Below the pieces are notes generated by a model, which saw only the letters and a list, made by a program, of their open reading frames with translations, searched no databases and was not told where the DNA came from. Both the position numbers and the translations under genes were made by a program. This document shows positions 1 through 8,726 of a DNA stretch of 64,000 bases, in pieces (position 1 is the first letter of the stretch; each line of letters starts with the position of its first letter). Source of the stretch: Tenacibaculum tangerinum (GTDB lineage: Bacteria > Bacteroidota > Bacteroidia > Flavobacteriales > Flavobacteriaceae); contig NZ_CP122539.1 of assembly GCF_029853675.1 (NCBI RefSeq), positions 186,001 to 250,000 of the forward strand, given 5' to 3'.

Positions 1-946
1 ATAACCCTAAAAAATGAGTAGGATTGTAAATTGTTCCATTGTCAAGTAAAAATAAATTTTGATCTACTTTTCCTCCTCTTACATTCAAACCTTCAGCACC
101 TTCACCTGCAGATTTAATACCAGGTAGCGTAGTTGCCACTTTTAGTATATCTCTTTCTCCCAAAACCTGAGGTATAGTTTTTATATCTTGAACTTTAATC
201 TGTGTAACACCTGTTATGGGCTGTTTCAATTTAAGTCTTCTTTTAGTACTGATAGTAATTTCGTCTAGTTGTTCTGAAATTTCCTGTAATTTAAAGTTCA
301 AACTACTGTTGTTGTATAAAATAATTTCTTCATACTCCTTTAAGTAGCCTGTTAAAGAAGTTTCAATTAGATTTTTTCCAAGTGGTAGCTTCAATTGGTA
401 AAATCCCTTATTGTTTGTTGTAGTAAATAGGTTTTTGTCTTTTTCTGAAACAATTACCCCTCCAATAGGTTTACCATTTTTAAAATCTGTTACTAAACCA
501 CTTAGCGTATAATAACTCTTTTTTATAGATTCTTCTTTTCCTAGTATAACTATTTGGTTATTGTTTTTTTGTGGATTAATAAAAATAGGGCTTTCATGTA
601 TTGTACTCTTTTGGTTTTCTTTTACATTAGTAATTAAGTTTCCTTTAGTTAGAATTATTTTTTTATCATCGGTAATAAAGTAGTTTACCTGAGTTTCATA
701 AAAGATAGTATCTAATATTTGATGAATGCTGACGTTGATAAAATTCTTGTTAATACTACTTTTATTATCCAACCATTTATCAATAAAAAAGAAATGATAA
801 TTAGAATTGTCTTCAATGAGTTTAATAGCTTCTAGTTGACTACTATTATTAAACTTTATTGACAATTTTAAGGAATCCTTTTGTGCATAGGAATTTAAAA
901 AAGCAAATAGTAAGAAGAAAATTGGAAGTGTTTTTTTGTATAGCAT
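1..946 (-). CDS. TonB-dependent receptor, N-terminal part (3' end outside window)
   Basis: About 315 residues are visible. A signal peptide ends near NSYAQ. It is followed by an STN-type domain (about residues 25-110), a carboxypeptidase-regulatory-like beta-sandwich (about 165-245) and the start of the TonB plug, with the family motif LNVRGGKVDQNLFLLD. Such outer-membrane receptors import oligomers or chelates using TonB energy. An STN domain usually means signalling to an anti-sigma factor, but none is visible here. The ATG at 946 lies 3 bp after the stop of the upstream secreted-protein gene, so the two are almost certainly co-transcribed. The substrate cannot be told from this part. Confidence 0.9.
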   Translation of the reverse strand, partial: MLYKKTLPIFFLLFAFLNSYAQKDSLKLSIKFNNSSQLEAIKLIEDNSNYHFFFIDKWLDNKSSINKNFINVSIHQILDTIFYETQVNYFITDDKKIILTKGNLITNVKENQKSTIHESPIFINPQKNNNQIVILGKEESIKKSYYTLSGLVTDFKNGKPIGGVIVSEKDKNLFTTTNNKGFYQLKLPLGKNLIETSLTGYLKEYEEIILYNNSSLNFKLQEISEQLDEITISTKRRLKLKQPITGVTQIKVQDIKTIPQVLGERDILKVATTLPGIKSAGEGAEGLNVRGGKVDQNLFLLDNGTIYNPTHFLGL

Positions 947-949
947 TTT

Positions 950-1624
950 TTATTTCAGATTATTTAAATACTTAATGAGATTAATCATAAATAAATCAGA
1001 ATTTTTCCTTTTTAATTTATTGTTTGCTCTAAAATAATTGGTAATAGCTTTTTTCATTTCTGGCAAAACTTTTATAAAATCATTTTTATTTTTGAACTCG
1101 TACATTGTATTCTTGTATTCAAAAAAATAGTTTTCTTCTTCCTTGAATTTGAAATAAGTATAGCGTTGGTCAAGTTTTTTTTGTTTTGTCTTATAGTGCT
1201 TTTTAAATACTGAGAGTTGGTCTGATAAATGCAATATTTCTAAAAAACCGTATTTTTTAGAATTTAAAAAACTAAAATTATTAATTCTAAAATTCGAGAT
1301 TAGAACGTCATTTAAAACAATCTCTTTTAAATTTATTTTAGTAATTAGTTTATCGTTTAAAAGATCGTATTTTAAATTAACATTGTAGTACTTATGATTA
1401 TTATAAGTTAGGTCTCCTACATTATAGTTTAAGCTCTCAAAATAAGGATGGTTTTTATTATCTATTCTAAAATTACTAGTATAGAGTTTTCCATAGCTTA
1501 AGTCAGAATTTTCTAGAGATACAGTCGAATCAAAAATTAAACTGATTTCCTTGAGTGAATCGTCTTGGCAGTAACTACATAAACTCACCAAAAAAAATAA
1601 GAGTGTACAAAAAGACTTTTCCAT
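950..1624 (-). CDS. Secreted protein of unknown function, upstream of the TonB receptor
   Basis: About 224 residues if translation starts at MEKSFCTLLFF. An upstream in-frame ATG adds 11 residues but puts the signal peptide inside the protein. The N-terminus is a signal sequence ending around SLCSYCQD. The rest is rich in Lys, Asn, Tyr and Phe and has no domain I recognise. Its tight spacing to the receptor gene (3 bp) suggests a periplasmic or outer-membrane partner of that receptor, by context only. Confidence 0.7.
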   Translation of the reverse strand: MEKSFCTLLFFLVSLCSYCQDDSLKEISLIFDSTVSLENSDLSYGKLYTSNFRIDNKNHPYFESLNYNVGDLTYNNHKYYNVNLKYDLLNDKLITKINLKEIVLNDVLISNFRINNFSFLNSKKYGFLEILHLSDQLSVFKKHYKTKQKKLDQRYTYFKFKEEENYFFEYKNTMYEFKNKNDFIKVLPEMKKAITNYFRANNKLKRKNSDLFMINLIKYLNNLK

Positions 1625-1644
1625 ATGTTTTTTTTCTAAAAATA

Positions 1645-1675
1645 CAAAAAAAACCACAACTAAAATGTTGTGGTT
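1645..1675 (-). terminator. Rho-independent terminator downstream of pepD
   Basis: A perfect 9-bp inverted repeat (AACCACAAC / GTTGTGGTT, loop of 6) reads on the minus strand into a run of T. It lies between the pepD stop at 1753 and the next gene start at 1624, so it should separate pepD from the receptor operon. Confidence 0.8.
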
Positions 1676-1752
1676 AAAAAAAATTGTGTATACAACTTTA
1701 ATATTTAGGTATTGCTATAAGGCTTATCCAGTAAAAAGGTGAACTATTTATT

Positions 1753-3216
1753 TTAATTTTTAACAGGAGTATTTTTTAAAATTTCTAACAAAAATTTCCA
1801 GAATTTTTGAGTAGATGATATTTGTGCACGTTCATCAGGTGAATGAGCACCTTTAATGTTAGGTCCGAAAGAAACCATATCCATTTTTGGATAGTTTTGC
1901 CCTAAAATACCACATTCTAATCCTGCATGACAAGCGGCTACGATAGGCTTTTCGTTGTGTAACTTTTCATATAAATCAGTAACCGTCTTTAATATTTCAG
2001 AATTTACATTGGGTAACCACCCAGGATAAGAACCAGAAAATTCCACATCAAAACCTGCTAACTCAAAAGACGAACGTAACGAGTTGGCTAAATCCCATTT
2101 ATTGGTTTCAGAAGAAGAACGCGTTAAGCATCCAATTTTAATAGCTCCGTCTTTTACAATAATACGTGCAATGTTGTTTGAAGTTTCTACAAGTCCTTCA
2201 ATATCTGGACTCATACGATATACACCATTTAAAGCAGCATAAACCGCTTTAATAAAACCTTCTTGAACACCTAATTCCATTACGTTTTCAGGAGTATCAA
2301 CTTCTTTTAATTCAATACTAAGGTTAGGTTCCAATGTTGAAAACTCTGCTTTGATATTGTTAATAAGTTCATGTATTTCAAATAAAAAAGGTTCTTTCGA
2401 TACCGTGTCAATCACTACAGATGCAAAGCTTTCACGAGGAATCGCATTGCGTAAACTACCTCCGTTTATTTCACTCACACGCAAACCAAAGTTCGTAAAA
2501 CCGTCAAATAACAAACGATTCATAATTTTGTTAGCGTTTCCTAAACCTTTGATGATGTCCATACCAGAGTGACCTCCATTTAACCCAGTCACAGAAATTT
2601 CATAGGCGATTGTGTTTTCAGGAGTAGCTTCTTCGTTATAATTTCTAGTAGCAGTGATATCGACACCACCGGCACATCCCATGCCTATCTCATCGTCTTC
2701 TTCGGTATCTAGGTTTAATAAAATGTCACCTTCTAATATACCGCCTTCAAGTCCCATAGCACCTGTCATACCTGTTTCTTCATCAATCGTAAACAATGCT
2801 TCAATTGCTGGATGCTGAATATCTTTCGATTCTAAGATTCCCATTATAGCAGCAACCCCTAAACCGTTGTCAGCCCCTAAAGTAGTTCCATCGGCTTTTA
2901 CCCAATCACCCTCTACAAACATGTTAATTCCTTCGGTATCAAAATCAAAAACAGTATCTGCATTTTTTTGATGTACCATATCTAAATGGCTTTGCAAAAC
3001 GACCGTTTTGCGGTTTTCCATCCCAGAGGTAGCTGGTTTTCGAATAATAACATTTCCTACTTTATCAACCATGGTTTCAAGATGTAGTTTGTTACCGAAA
3101 TCTACCATAAATTGTATTACTCTTTCCTCTTTTTTAGATGGACGAGGCACTGCGTTTAAGTCGGCAAAATTTTTCCAAACAGCTTTGGGCTCTAGGTTTC
3201 TTATCTCTGAATTCAT
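1753..3216 (-). CDS. pepD: Cytosolic aminoacyl-histidine dipeptidase (M20 family)
   Basis: A cytosolic di-zinc peptidase that cleaves Xaa-His and other dipeptides. Metal-ligand motifs are in the expected order: LQSHLDMVHQ, LGADNGLG, TIDEETGMTG and LLNLDTEEDD. A C-terminal AHSPDE segment near the end carries the last histidine ligand. The start is MNSEIRNLEPK at 3216, giving about 487 residues, the usual PepD length. A longer open frame to 3408 exists but overlaps the start of the divergent recR and is not family sequence. It is transcribed away from recR. Confidence 0.92.
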   Translation of the reverse strand: MNSEIRNLEPKAVWKNFADLNAVPRPSKKEERVIQFMVDFGNKLHLETMVDKVGNVIIRKPATSGMENRKTVVLQSHLDMVHQKNADTVFDFDTEGINMFVEGDWVKADGTTLGADNGLGVAAIMGILESKDIQHPAIEALFTIDEETGMTGAMGLEGGILEGDILLNLDTEEDDEIGMGCAGGVDITATRNYNEEATPENTIAYEISVTGLNGGHSGMDIIKGLGNANKIMNRLLFDGFTNFGLRVSEINGGSLRNAIPRESFASVVIDTVSKEPFLFEIHELINNIKAEFSTLEPNLSIELKEVDTPENVMELGVQEGFIKAVYAALNGVYRMSPDIEGLVETSNNIARIIVKDGAIKIGCLTRSSSETNKWDLANSLRSSFELAGFDVEFSGSYPGWLPNVNSEILKTVTDLYEKLHNEKPIVAACHAGLECGILGQNYPKMDMVSFGPNIKGAHSPDERAQISSTQKFWKFLLEILKNTPVKN

Positions 3217-3286
3217 GTGAATTGAAGTTTTAATTTTAAAGTTACGAAGATACTTAATCCTTATCGAAAAATTGTAAATTCGCAAC

Positions 3287-3904
3287 ATGGATTTTTCGTC
3301 GAAACTATTAGAAAACGCAGTAAATGAGGTAAGTCGATTGCCAGGAATTGGCAAGCGTACAGCACTTCGTTTAGTGCTACATTTATTAAAACAACCGAAA
3401 GAAAACACGAAGTATTTAGCAGAGGCGCTAATGCATTTGCGTAACGGCGTAAAATCGTGTAAGAAGTGTCATAATATTTCAGATACGGTGTTGTGTGATA
3501 TTTGTAGCAATCCGAAGAGAAATGGAGAAATTGTGTGCGTGGTAGAAGATATTCGTGATGTAATGGCAATTGAAAATACGGCACAATACAGAGGTTTATA
3601 TCATGTTTTAGGAGGGAAGATTTCTCCTATAGAGGGTATTGGTCCTCAAAATTTACAAATAGAATCGCTAGTAGAAAAAGTAAAAGAAGGAGAGATTAAA
3701 GAACTGATTTTTGCATTAAGTTCTACGATGGAAGGAGACACCACGAACTTTTATATTTACAAACAGATAGAACAATACAAAATTACAACGTCAACCATTG
3801 CCCGAGGAATTTCGGTAGGAGATGAGTTAGAATATGCCGATGAGGTTACTTTAGGAAGGAGTATTGTAAACAGAATACCGTTTGAACAGTCGATAAAAGG
3901 GTAA
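3287..3904 (+). CDS. recR: Recombination mediator RecR
   Basis: 205 residues, full length. RecR acts with RecO (and RecF) to load RecA on gapped DNA. In order: an N-terminal helix-hairpin-helix ([12 protein letters not shown]), a four-cysteine zinc finger ([16 protein letters not shown]) and a Toprim domain starting at [14 protein letters not shown]. The C-terminus ends with the usual LGRSIVNRI helix. It is divergent from pepD with a 70-bp gap that must hold both promoters. Confidence 0.97.
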   Translation: MDFSSKLLENAVNEVSRLPGIGKRTALRLVLHLLKQPKENTKYLAEALMHLRNGVKSCKKCHNISDTVLCDICSNPKRNGEIVCVVEDIRDVMAIENTAQYRGLYHVLGGKISPIEGIGPQNLQIESLVEKVKEGEIKELIFALSSTMEGDTTNFYIYKQIEQYKITTSTIARGISVGDELEYADEVTLGRSIVNRIPFEQSIKG

Positions 3905-4041
3905 GAGAAATTGCTGAAAAATGGAAATAGGAAAGAAATACTACTTAAAGTTATTCCTCCTAATTAGTACTATATACTATACATAAGAATGAAAACCTTT
4001 TTCATAGCACTATCATTCGTTTTTTGTTTTCTCTTTTAGAG

Positions 4042-4632
4042 TTATTCGTTTAGTTTTTTATCCTCTTCAATCAGCTCTTGCTCGAATTTATCCCACGATT
4101 TTTTAGCTCTCATTTTTTTGTAAATACGAACGCCCATCATAAGTAATATTCCAAAAAGTACAATCCCCACAACACCCCATATCCAGTTAATACTATCTTT
4201 TAAAACCGCTAAAAAGACACCAGCAAATAAAATTACTGTTGGAATTTCATTGAATAGGCGAAGTTTGTTCGATGTGTATTTAATCTCGTCACGTTGTAGT
4301 TCTTTGTATATCTTATGGCAAAATGCGTGATAAAAATACAGTGCTAGCACAAAGGCCAGTTTTACAAGCATCCAAGGCATTTCTATATAGATAGGGTTTT
4401 TCCATAGCATCCAAAAAGCAAAAAAACTAGCTAAAAATAAAGAAGGCCAAGTAATAATATACCACAAACGTTTAGACATTAACTTGTATTGAGTTTGAAG
4501 AATATTCTTAGCAGGTTCATCTTTTTTTTCTGCTTCTACATGGTAAATAAATAAGCGACCTATGTAAAATAATCCAGCAAACCAAGTAACAACAAAGATA
4601 ATATGTAATGCTTTTACGTATAAAAAGTCCAT
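4042..4632 (-). CDS. hemJ: Protoporphyrinogen IX oxidase HemJ / CopD-like membrane protein
   Basis: 196 residues with an N-terminal helix (KALHIIFVVTWFAGLFY) holding the conserved HemJ histidine, and four or five membrane segments in all. A central segment (LYFYHAFCHKIYK) carries further family His residues. HemJ oxidises protoporphyrinogen to protoporphyrin in haem synthesis in organisms without HemG or HemY. An alternative annotation is the broader CopD/UPF0093 group. The lysine-rich C-terminal tail is cytosolic. It is convergent with recR; no strong terminator is visible in the 137-bp gap, which holds only two tiny unsupported open frames. Confidence 0.85.
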   Translation of the reverse strand: MDFLYVKALHIIFVVTWFAGLFYIGRLFIYHVEAEKKDEPAKNILQTQYKLMSKRLWYIITWPSLFLASFFAFWMLWKNPIYIEMPWMLVKLAFVLALYFYHAFCHKIYKELQRDEIKYTSNKLRLFNEIPTVILFAGVFLAVLKDSINWIWGVVGIVLFGILLMMGVRIYKKMRAKKSWDKFEQELIEEDKKLNE

Positions 4633-4885
4633 TTTTTTTAATTGTAAAGTTTAAAGACTGCAAAGTTACGAACTTTTTAAGTTTGGTAACTGTTAATTAA
4701 GATGAGATTATTACCTTGTTATGACTATTTATGATAGCAGTTTCTATTATCGATTTGCAGGTTAAAACTGTTCGTTTTTACTGTAGATATCTTAGTTTTT
4801 AAAATATAAAGTAGGTTTGTATAAAAACAATTTTTGTAATAGAGTATGGAAAGAGTAACTGTACTTATTACCTTTCTTTTATGCG

Positions 4886-5440
4886 TTACAACTCATCATT
4901 ATTAATATTTTCAAAAAAGCTAAATACATTACCACCATAACGTTTCTCATAGCTGTAAAATGGGTGTTGCGATAAATCGGTATGCTTAGAGTGTTCAATA
5001 ATTAAAAGTCCGTCTTCGTTTAACAACTCACGCTCAAAAACAATATTGGCAATTTTTAAAAACTGATTTTCTTCAAAATCGTACGGAGGATCTGCAAAAA
5101 TAATATCTGTTTTAAGAGGTGTTTTTTCTAAAAACTTATATACATCACTTTTATAACTATGTATGTTTACCCCTAAATCTTTGGCTGTTTGATTGATGAA
5201 TTTAATACAAGCATAATGCGCATCAACCGCATAAATAGTTTCGGTACCTCTAGAGGCAAACTCATAACTAATGTTTCCTGTTCCCGCAAACAAATCTAAT
5301 ACTGAGATATTTTCAAAATAATAAGAATTGTTTAAAATATTAAATAACGATTCTTTCGCCATATCTGTCGTAGGACGTACAGGTAAATTTTTAGGAGCAG
5401 TAATTCGTTTACTTTTATATTTTCCAGAAATAATTCGCAT
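4886..5440 (-). CDS. rsmD: 16S rRNA (guanine(966)-N2)-methyltransferase RsmD
   Basis: 184 residues. It methylates G966 of 16S rRNA in the 30S subunit. The N-terminal MRIISGKYKSKRI is the classic RsmD start. The SAM motif I is VLDLFAGTGNI and the catalytic motif IV is FADPPYDF. The gene touches the preceding DUF3822 gene end to end (shared base 5440), so they are translationally coupled, an arrangement common in Flavobacteriaceae. Confidence 0.95.
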   Translation of the reverse strand: MRIISGKYKSKRITAPKNLPVRPTTDMAKESLFNILNNSYYFENISVLDLFAGTGNISYEFASRGTETIYAVDAHYACIKFINQTAKDLGVNIHSYKSDVYKFLEKTPLKTDIIFADPPYDFEENQFLKIANIVFERELLNEDGLLIIEHSKHTDLSQHPFYSYEKRYGGNVFSFFENINNDEL

Positions 5441-6315
5441 TAGCTTGTGAGTATAAAGTTAGAATGATTTGAAAAGTCTTCACTATCAGCAAAAAAACTA
5501 TCTATAGGATTTATAAAGTGAATATTTCGAACATAGTTATATGTTATATCGTATAAGTCAGATTCTTTTTCAATATCACCTGTAAAGGTTAGTTGAAAAT
5601 AATTAGGGTTCATTTGCAACTGTTCTGCAGTAAAAAGAATGTAGTAAATAAAATCTTCTTTGGTAGTGTAGTTAAATGAATTGTAAAATAATAATCTACC
5701 CTCTTTGCATACTACAAGATCTACATAATTAGGCGATACATGTACAAAAAACTGTTCTTCTGAATCTTGTTCAGAATAAGAGAGAAGTTTATCAATTAAT
5801 ACTGTTGAGTGATGTTTGTATTCAAACTCTCCAAAATTTTGAAAAATAAAATTATTGATATTTACGTAGGGTATATATACGGTGTTAGCGGCTATAATAT
5901 TGTGTAAATCATAGGTAATAAAATCTGTTTTTAACGTCTTAACAGTATATTTTAAATAAGGTGCTAAATTATTTCTATCAAAAAGTTCATTAGGTACGAT
6001 GGTTGCTAAATTATTTTGATGAATAGCAAAAACTGATGTGAAATCTTGCTGTAGGTCTTTATCAGTATCAAAAATAGCAATAACTTTTTCTAATAATAAT
6101 TCAGGAGAAGCAATAGTTTTGGTAAAGGCATACTTGGTAAAAAGAAGTGGCTCTTTGGTTTCTGAATTTGAAACATAAAAAGAAAATCCATCCAAACTGA
6201 ATTGGATGGATAGACTTTTATACTGCGCAAAAGCGCTTATTTTTTTACTCGTCTTTTGCAATTGCTTCACCTTTATCGTAGTACGGAGGCCAGTTACCAC
6301 CCGTAGTAACTTCAT
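5440..6315 (-). CDS. DUF3822 family protein
   Basis: A Bacteroidota-restricted family of unknown biochemical role, normally encoded directly before rsmD as here. The fold is probably an actin/PilM-like ATPase relative, but that is inference. The ATG start at 6315 overlaps the previous gene by about 70 bp. Family homology seems to begin near KKISAFAQYKSLSIQ, so a TTG near 6258 just after a GGTGAAG stretch may be the true start. No signal peptide or membrane segment, so cytosolic. Confidence 0.8.
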   Translation of the reverse strand: MKLLRVVTGLRTTIKVKQLQKTSKKISAFAQYKSLSIQFSLDGFSFYVSNSETKEPLLFTKYAFTKTIASPELLLEKVIAIFDTDKDLQQDFTSVFAIHQNNLATIVPNELFDRNNLAPYLKYTVKTLKTDFITYDLHNIIAANTVYIPYVNINNFIFQNFGEFEYKHHSTVLIDKLLSYSEQDSEEQFFVHVSPNYVDLVVCKEGRLLFYNSFNYTTKEDFIYYILFTAEQLQMNPNYFQLTFTGDIEKESDLYDITYNYVRNIHFINPIDSFFADSEDFSNHSNFILTS

Positions 6316-6979
6316 TTAAAGAACCTACAGAAACAAACTCTCCTTTAATTTGATCACTCTCAAGAGCCTCTAACTCTTGTTTAATTAAAGAAGGATTCAT
6401 TCCTTCTAAAATAGGTTTTTTAGAAATTTTAGCTTCAAATACAGGAACTTCTAAGCCAGCTACTTTCTCAACTCTAGCCGTAGCCAATTCAAATTGTTTA
6501 TCAGTACCAGGTACATTAAACATGTTTTTGTAATCTTTTCCTTCGAAATACTTTAATACTGGTTCATAACCAATAGTATCTACTACTTTTTTAGAAACAG
6601 TTACAAAAATTCCACCACCTCTATCTACTTTTTCTTCAACGTTATTGGTTTCAGTTAACGCTAACTTACCAGTTTGAATAAAATTAATAAGAGAGTCTTT
6701 ATTGTTGGTGTACGTTCCTTTTACTTCTTTATATTTAATTTCCGCATCACGAATTAACTTTAAATTCTTAATAACTTTAGCATAACGCCCTTTTTTATTT
6801 TTGTTAAAATTGATAGGCTCCATAATACCATTGTAAATTTTATAGCCCAAAAAGGCAGTGGCCCCTAATAACAATAATGAAACTAACCATCTCATTTTAA
6901 GGGGTACAAATTTAACAACAAGTACTGCTAAAAGAAATGCAACTACAAAAGCTGCTAAAATCATTAATACTAAATTCAT
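6245..6979 (-). CDS. Conserved membrane-anchored protein of unknown function
   Basis: 244 residues. Two N-terminal hydrophobic segments (about residues 3-22 and 30-47) are followed by a soluble domain of about 190 residues, probably periplasmic. That domain begins with a charged, helical stretch (YAKVIKNLKLIRDAEIKYKE) resembling the start of pilin-like or coiled-coil proteins. I do not recognise the family. It is the first gene of a probable operon with DUF3822 and rsmD, and its end overlaps the next gene. Confidence 0.75.
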   Translation of the reverse strand: MNLVLMILAAFVVAFLLAVLVVKFVPLKMRWLVSLLLLGATAFLGYKIYNGIMEPINFNKNKKGRYAKVIKNLKLIRDAEIKYKEVKGTYTNNKDSLINFIQTGKLALTETNNVEEKVDRGGGIFVTVSKKVVDTIGYEPVLKYFEGKDYKNMFNVPGTDKQFELATARVEKVAGLEVPVFEAKISKKPILEGMNPSLIKQELEALESDQIKGEFVSVGSLNEVTTGGNWPPYYDKGEAIAKDE

Positions 6980-7081
6980 TTTTTTAATTTTTAATGTATG
7001 ATATTCGCAAATCTACAATTTTTTTTCAACGAAGAAAATAATTATTTATAAATAGGCTTATCTTTGAATATTATTTTAAAT

Positions 7082-8509
7082 ATGATACAAACTGCCTCGA
7101 AATTCTATACTGAGATACTACAAAAATTTCCTTACACACCTACACAAAAACAAAATGAATTATTAGATTTATTAATACAATTTATTTTTTCAGAAGATAA
7201 TAGAGCGTTGTTTTTGTTAAAAGGATACGCGGGTACAGGAAAAACGACGATTGTCAGTACCGTAGTTCATAATTTGTGGAAAATAGGTCAAAAAGCCGTT
7301 TTGTTAGCCCCAACAGGACGTGCGGCAAAGGTGATTTCAGGATACTCAAACCGACAAGCCTTTACCATTCACAAAAAAATATATTTTCCAAAAAAACAAA
7401 GTAACGGAGGTGTAAGTTTTGTAATGCAACCCAACAAACATACCAATACCCTTTTTATTGTAGATGAAGCTTCTATGATTTCTGATGAAAAACAACATGC
7501 GAAATTGTTTGAAAATGGTTCATTGTTAGATGATTTAATCTCGTATGTGTACTCTGGAAAAAATTGCAAACTCATTTTTATAGGAGATACCGCACAGCTA
7601 CCTCCTGTAAAATTAACCATGAGTCCAGCTTTAGAAGCCGATAAGCTTTCATTTGAATTTAATAAAGAAGTTACCGAAATTGAGTTAGATGAGGTGGTTC
7701 GACAAGAAGAAGGCTCTGGAATATTAGCAAACGCAACCGAATTGCGCTTGCTAATTCAGCATGAAGCTACCGATTTTCAGTTTGATGTAAAGTACCCTGA
7801 CATTATTCGTTTGCAAGATGGATACGATATTCAAGATGCCATAACGACTGCTTATGACGGAGAAATAGGGGTAGAAGATACTGCCATCATTGTACGTTCA
7901 AACAAACGCGCAAATCAGTACAATCAACAGATTCGGACAAAAATTCGCGGACAGGAAAACGAAATCTCTACAGGCGATTACGTCATGGTGGTAAAAAATA
8001 ATTATTACTGGTTAAAAGATTCTTCTTCGGCAGGATTTATTGCCAACGGAGATATTTGCGAAGTCATGCGTATCAATTCAATTAAAGAATTATACGGATT
8101 CAAATTTGCTGAAGTAGAAGTTCGAATGATTGATTATCCTGATATGAAACCCTTTGAAACGGTATTGCTCTTAGATACGCTTACGAGTGAGAGTCCGTCG
8201 TTAACATACGAAGAATCGAATCGTTTGTACGAAGCGGTAAAAGAAGATTTTGCCCATGAAAAATCGAAATACAAGCAGTTTATGGGAGTAAAAAAGAACA
8301 AGTACTTCAATGCGCTTCAAGTAAAATTCTCGTATGCCATGACCTGCCATAAATCGCAAGGAGGACAGTGGAAAACAGTATTTATTGAGCAGCCGTATTT
8401 ACCAGAAGGACCTTCTGTAGAATATTTGCGCTGGCTTTATACAGCTGTTACACGAGCACAAGAAAAATTGTATTTGATTGGCTTTAAAGAAGAGTATTTT
8501 ACGGAGTAG
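7082..8509 (+). CDS. RecD-like ATP-dependent DNA helicase (superfamily 1)
   Basis: About 475 residues from MIQTASKFYTEIL; an ATG 6 codons upstream at 7064 is possible. Walker A is LLKGYAGTGKTTIVS, Walker B is IVDEASMIS, motif III is FIGDTAQLPPV, and the C-terminal UvrD-like box is YAMTCHKSQGGQW with a final LYTAVTRAQEKLYL. It unwinds DNA 5' to 3' in the RecD fashion. It is shorter than RecD2 and lacks that protein's N-terminal region. It is divergent from the gene ending at 6245, with about 100 bp between. Confidence 0.9.
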   Translation: MIQTASKFYTEILQKFPYTPTQKQNELLDLLIQFIFSEDNRALFLLKGYAGTGKTTIVSTVVHNLWKIGQKAVLLAPTGRAAKVISGYSNRQAFTIHKKIYFPKKQSNGGVSFVMQPNKHTNTLFIVDEASMISDEKQHAKLFENGSLLDDLISYVYSGKNCKLIFIGDTAQLPPVKLTMSPALEADKLSFEFNKEVTEIELDEVVRQEEGSGILANATELRLLIQHEATDFQFDVKYPDIIRLQDGYDIQDAITTAYDGEIGVEDTAIIVRSNKRANQYNQQIRTKIRGQENEISTGDYVMVVKNNYYWLKDSSSAGFIANGDICEVMRINSIKELYGFKFAEVEVRMIDYPDMKPFETVLLLDTLTSESPSLTYEESNRLYEAVKEDFAHEKSKYKQFMGVKKNKYFNALQVKFSYAMTCHKSQGGQWKTVFIEQPYLPEGPSVEYLRWLYTAVTRAQEKLYLIGFKEEYFTE

Positions 8510-8525
8510 TGTTTGGGTTTGATAT

Positions 8526-8567
8526 AGAAAAGAGAAAAGAGAAAAGAGAGAAGAGAAAAGAGAAAAG
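8526..8567. repeat. Six tandem 7-bp purine repeats (AGAAAAG)
   Basis: Six consecutive 7-bp units, five exact AGAAAAG and one AGAGAAG, in the 217-bp gap between the helicase stop (8509) and the deacetylase start (8727). The strand is purely purine. It lies about 160 bp before the next ATG. The rest of the gap shows no gene. Confidence 0.9.
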
Positions 8568-8726
8568 ATAGAGAAGTATGCTTTATGAGATACATTGTTA
8601 AGTAATGATTTCTTTCTATTATAAACGCAACAATTTTTCTTTCCTTAAAAAATGTTAGCATTTTGTTAAGATGCTTTGTACTCCACCTAAAAAAGTTACA
8701 TTTGTGTAGTATTCAAACTATTAAAA

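Noticed and set aside
3921..4040. Two tiny open frames (16-21 residues) between recR and hemJ
   Set aside because: No start signals or conservation that I can judge; too short to support.
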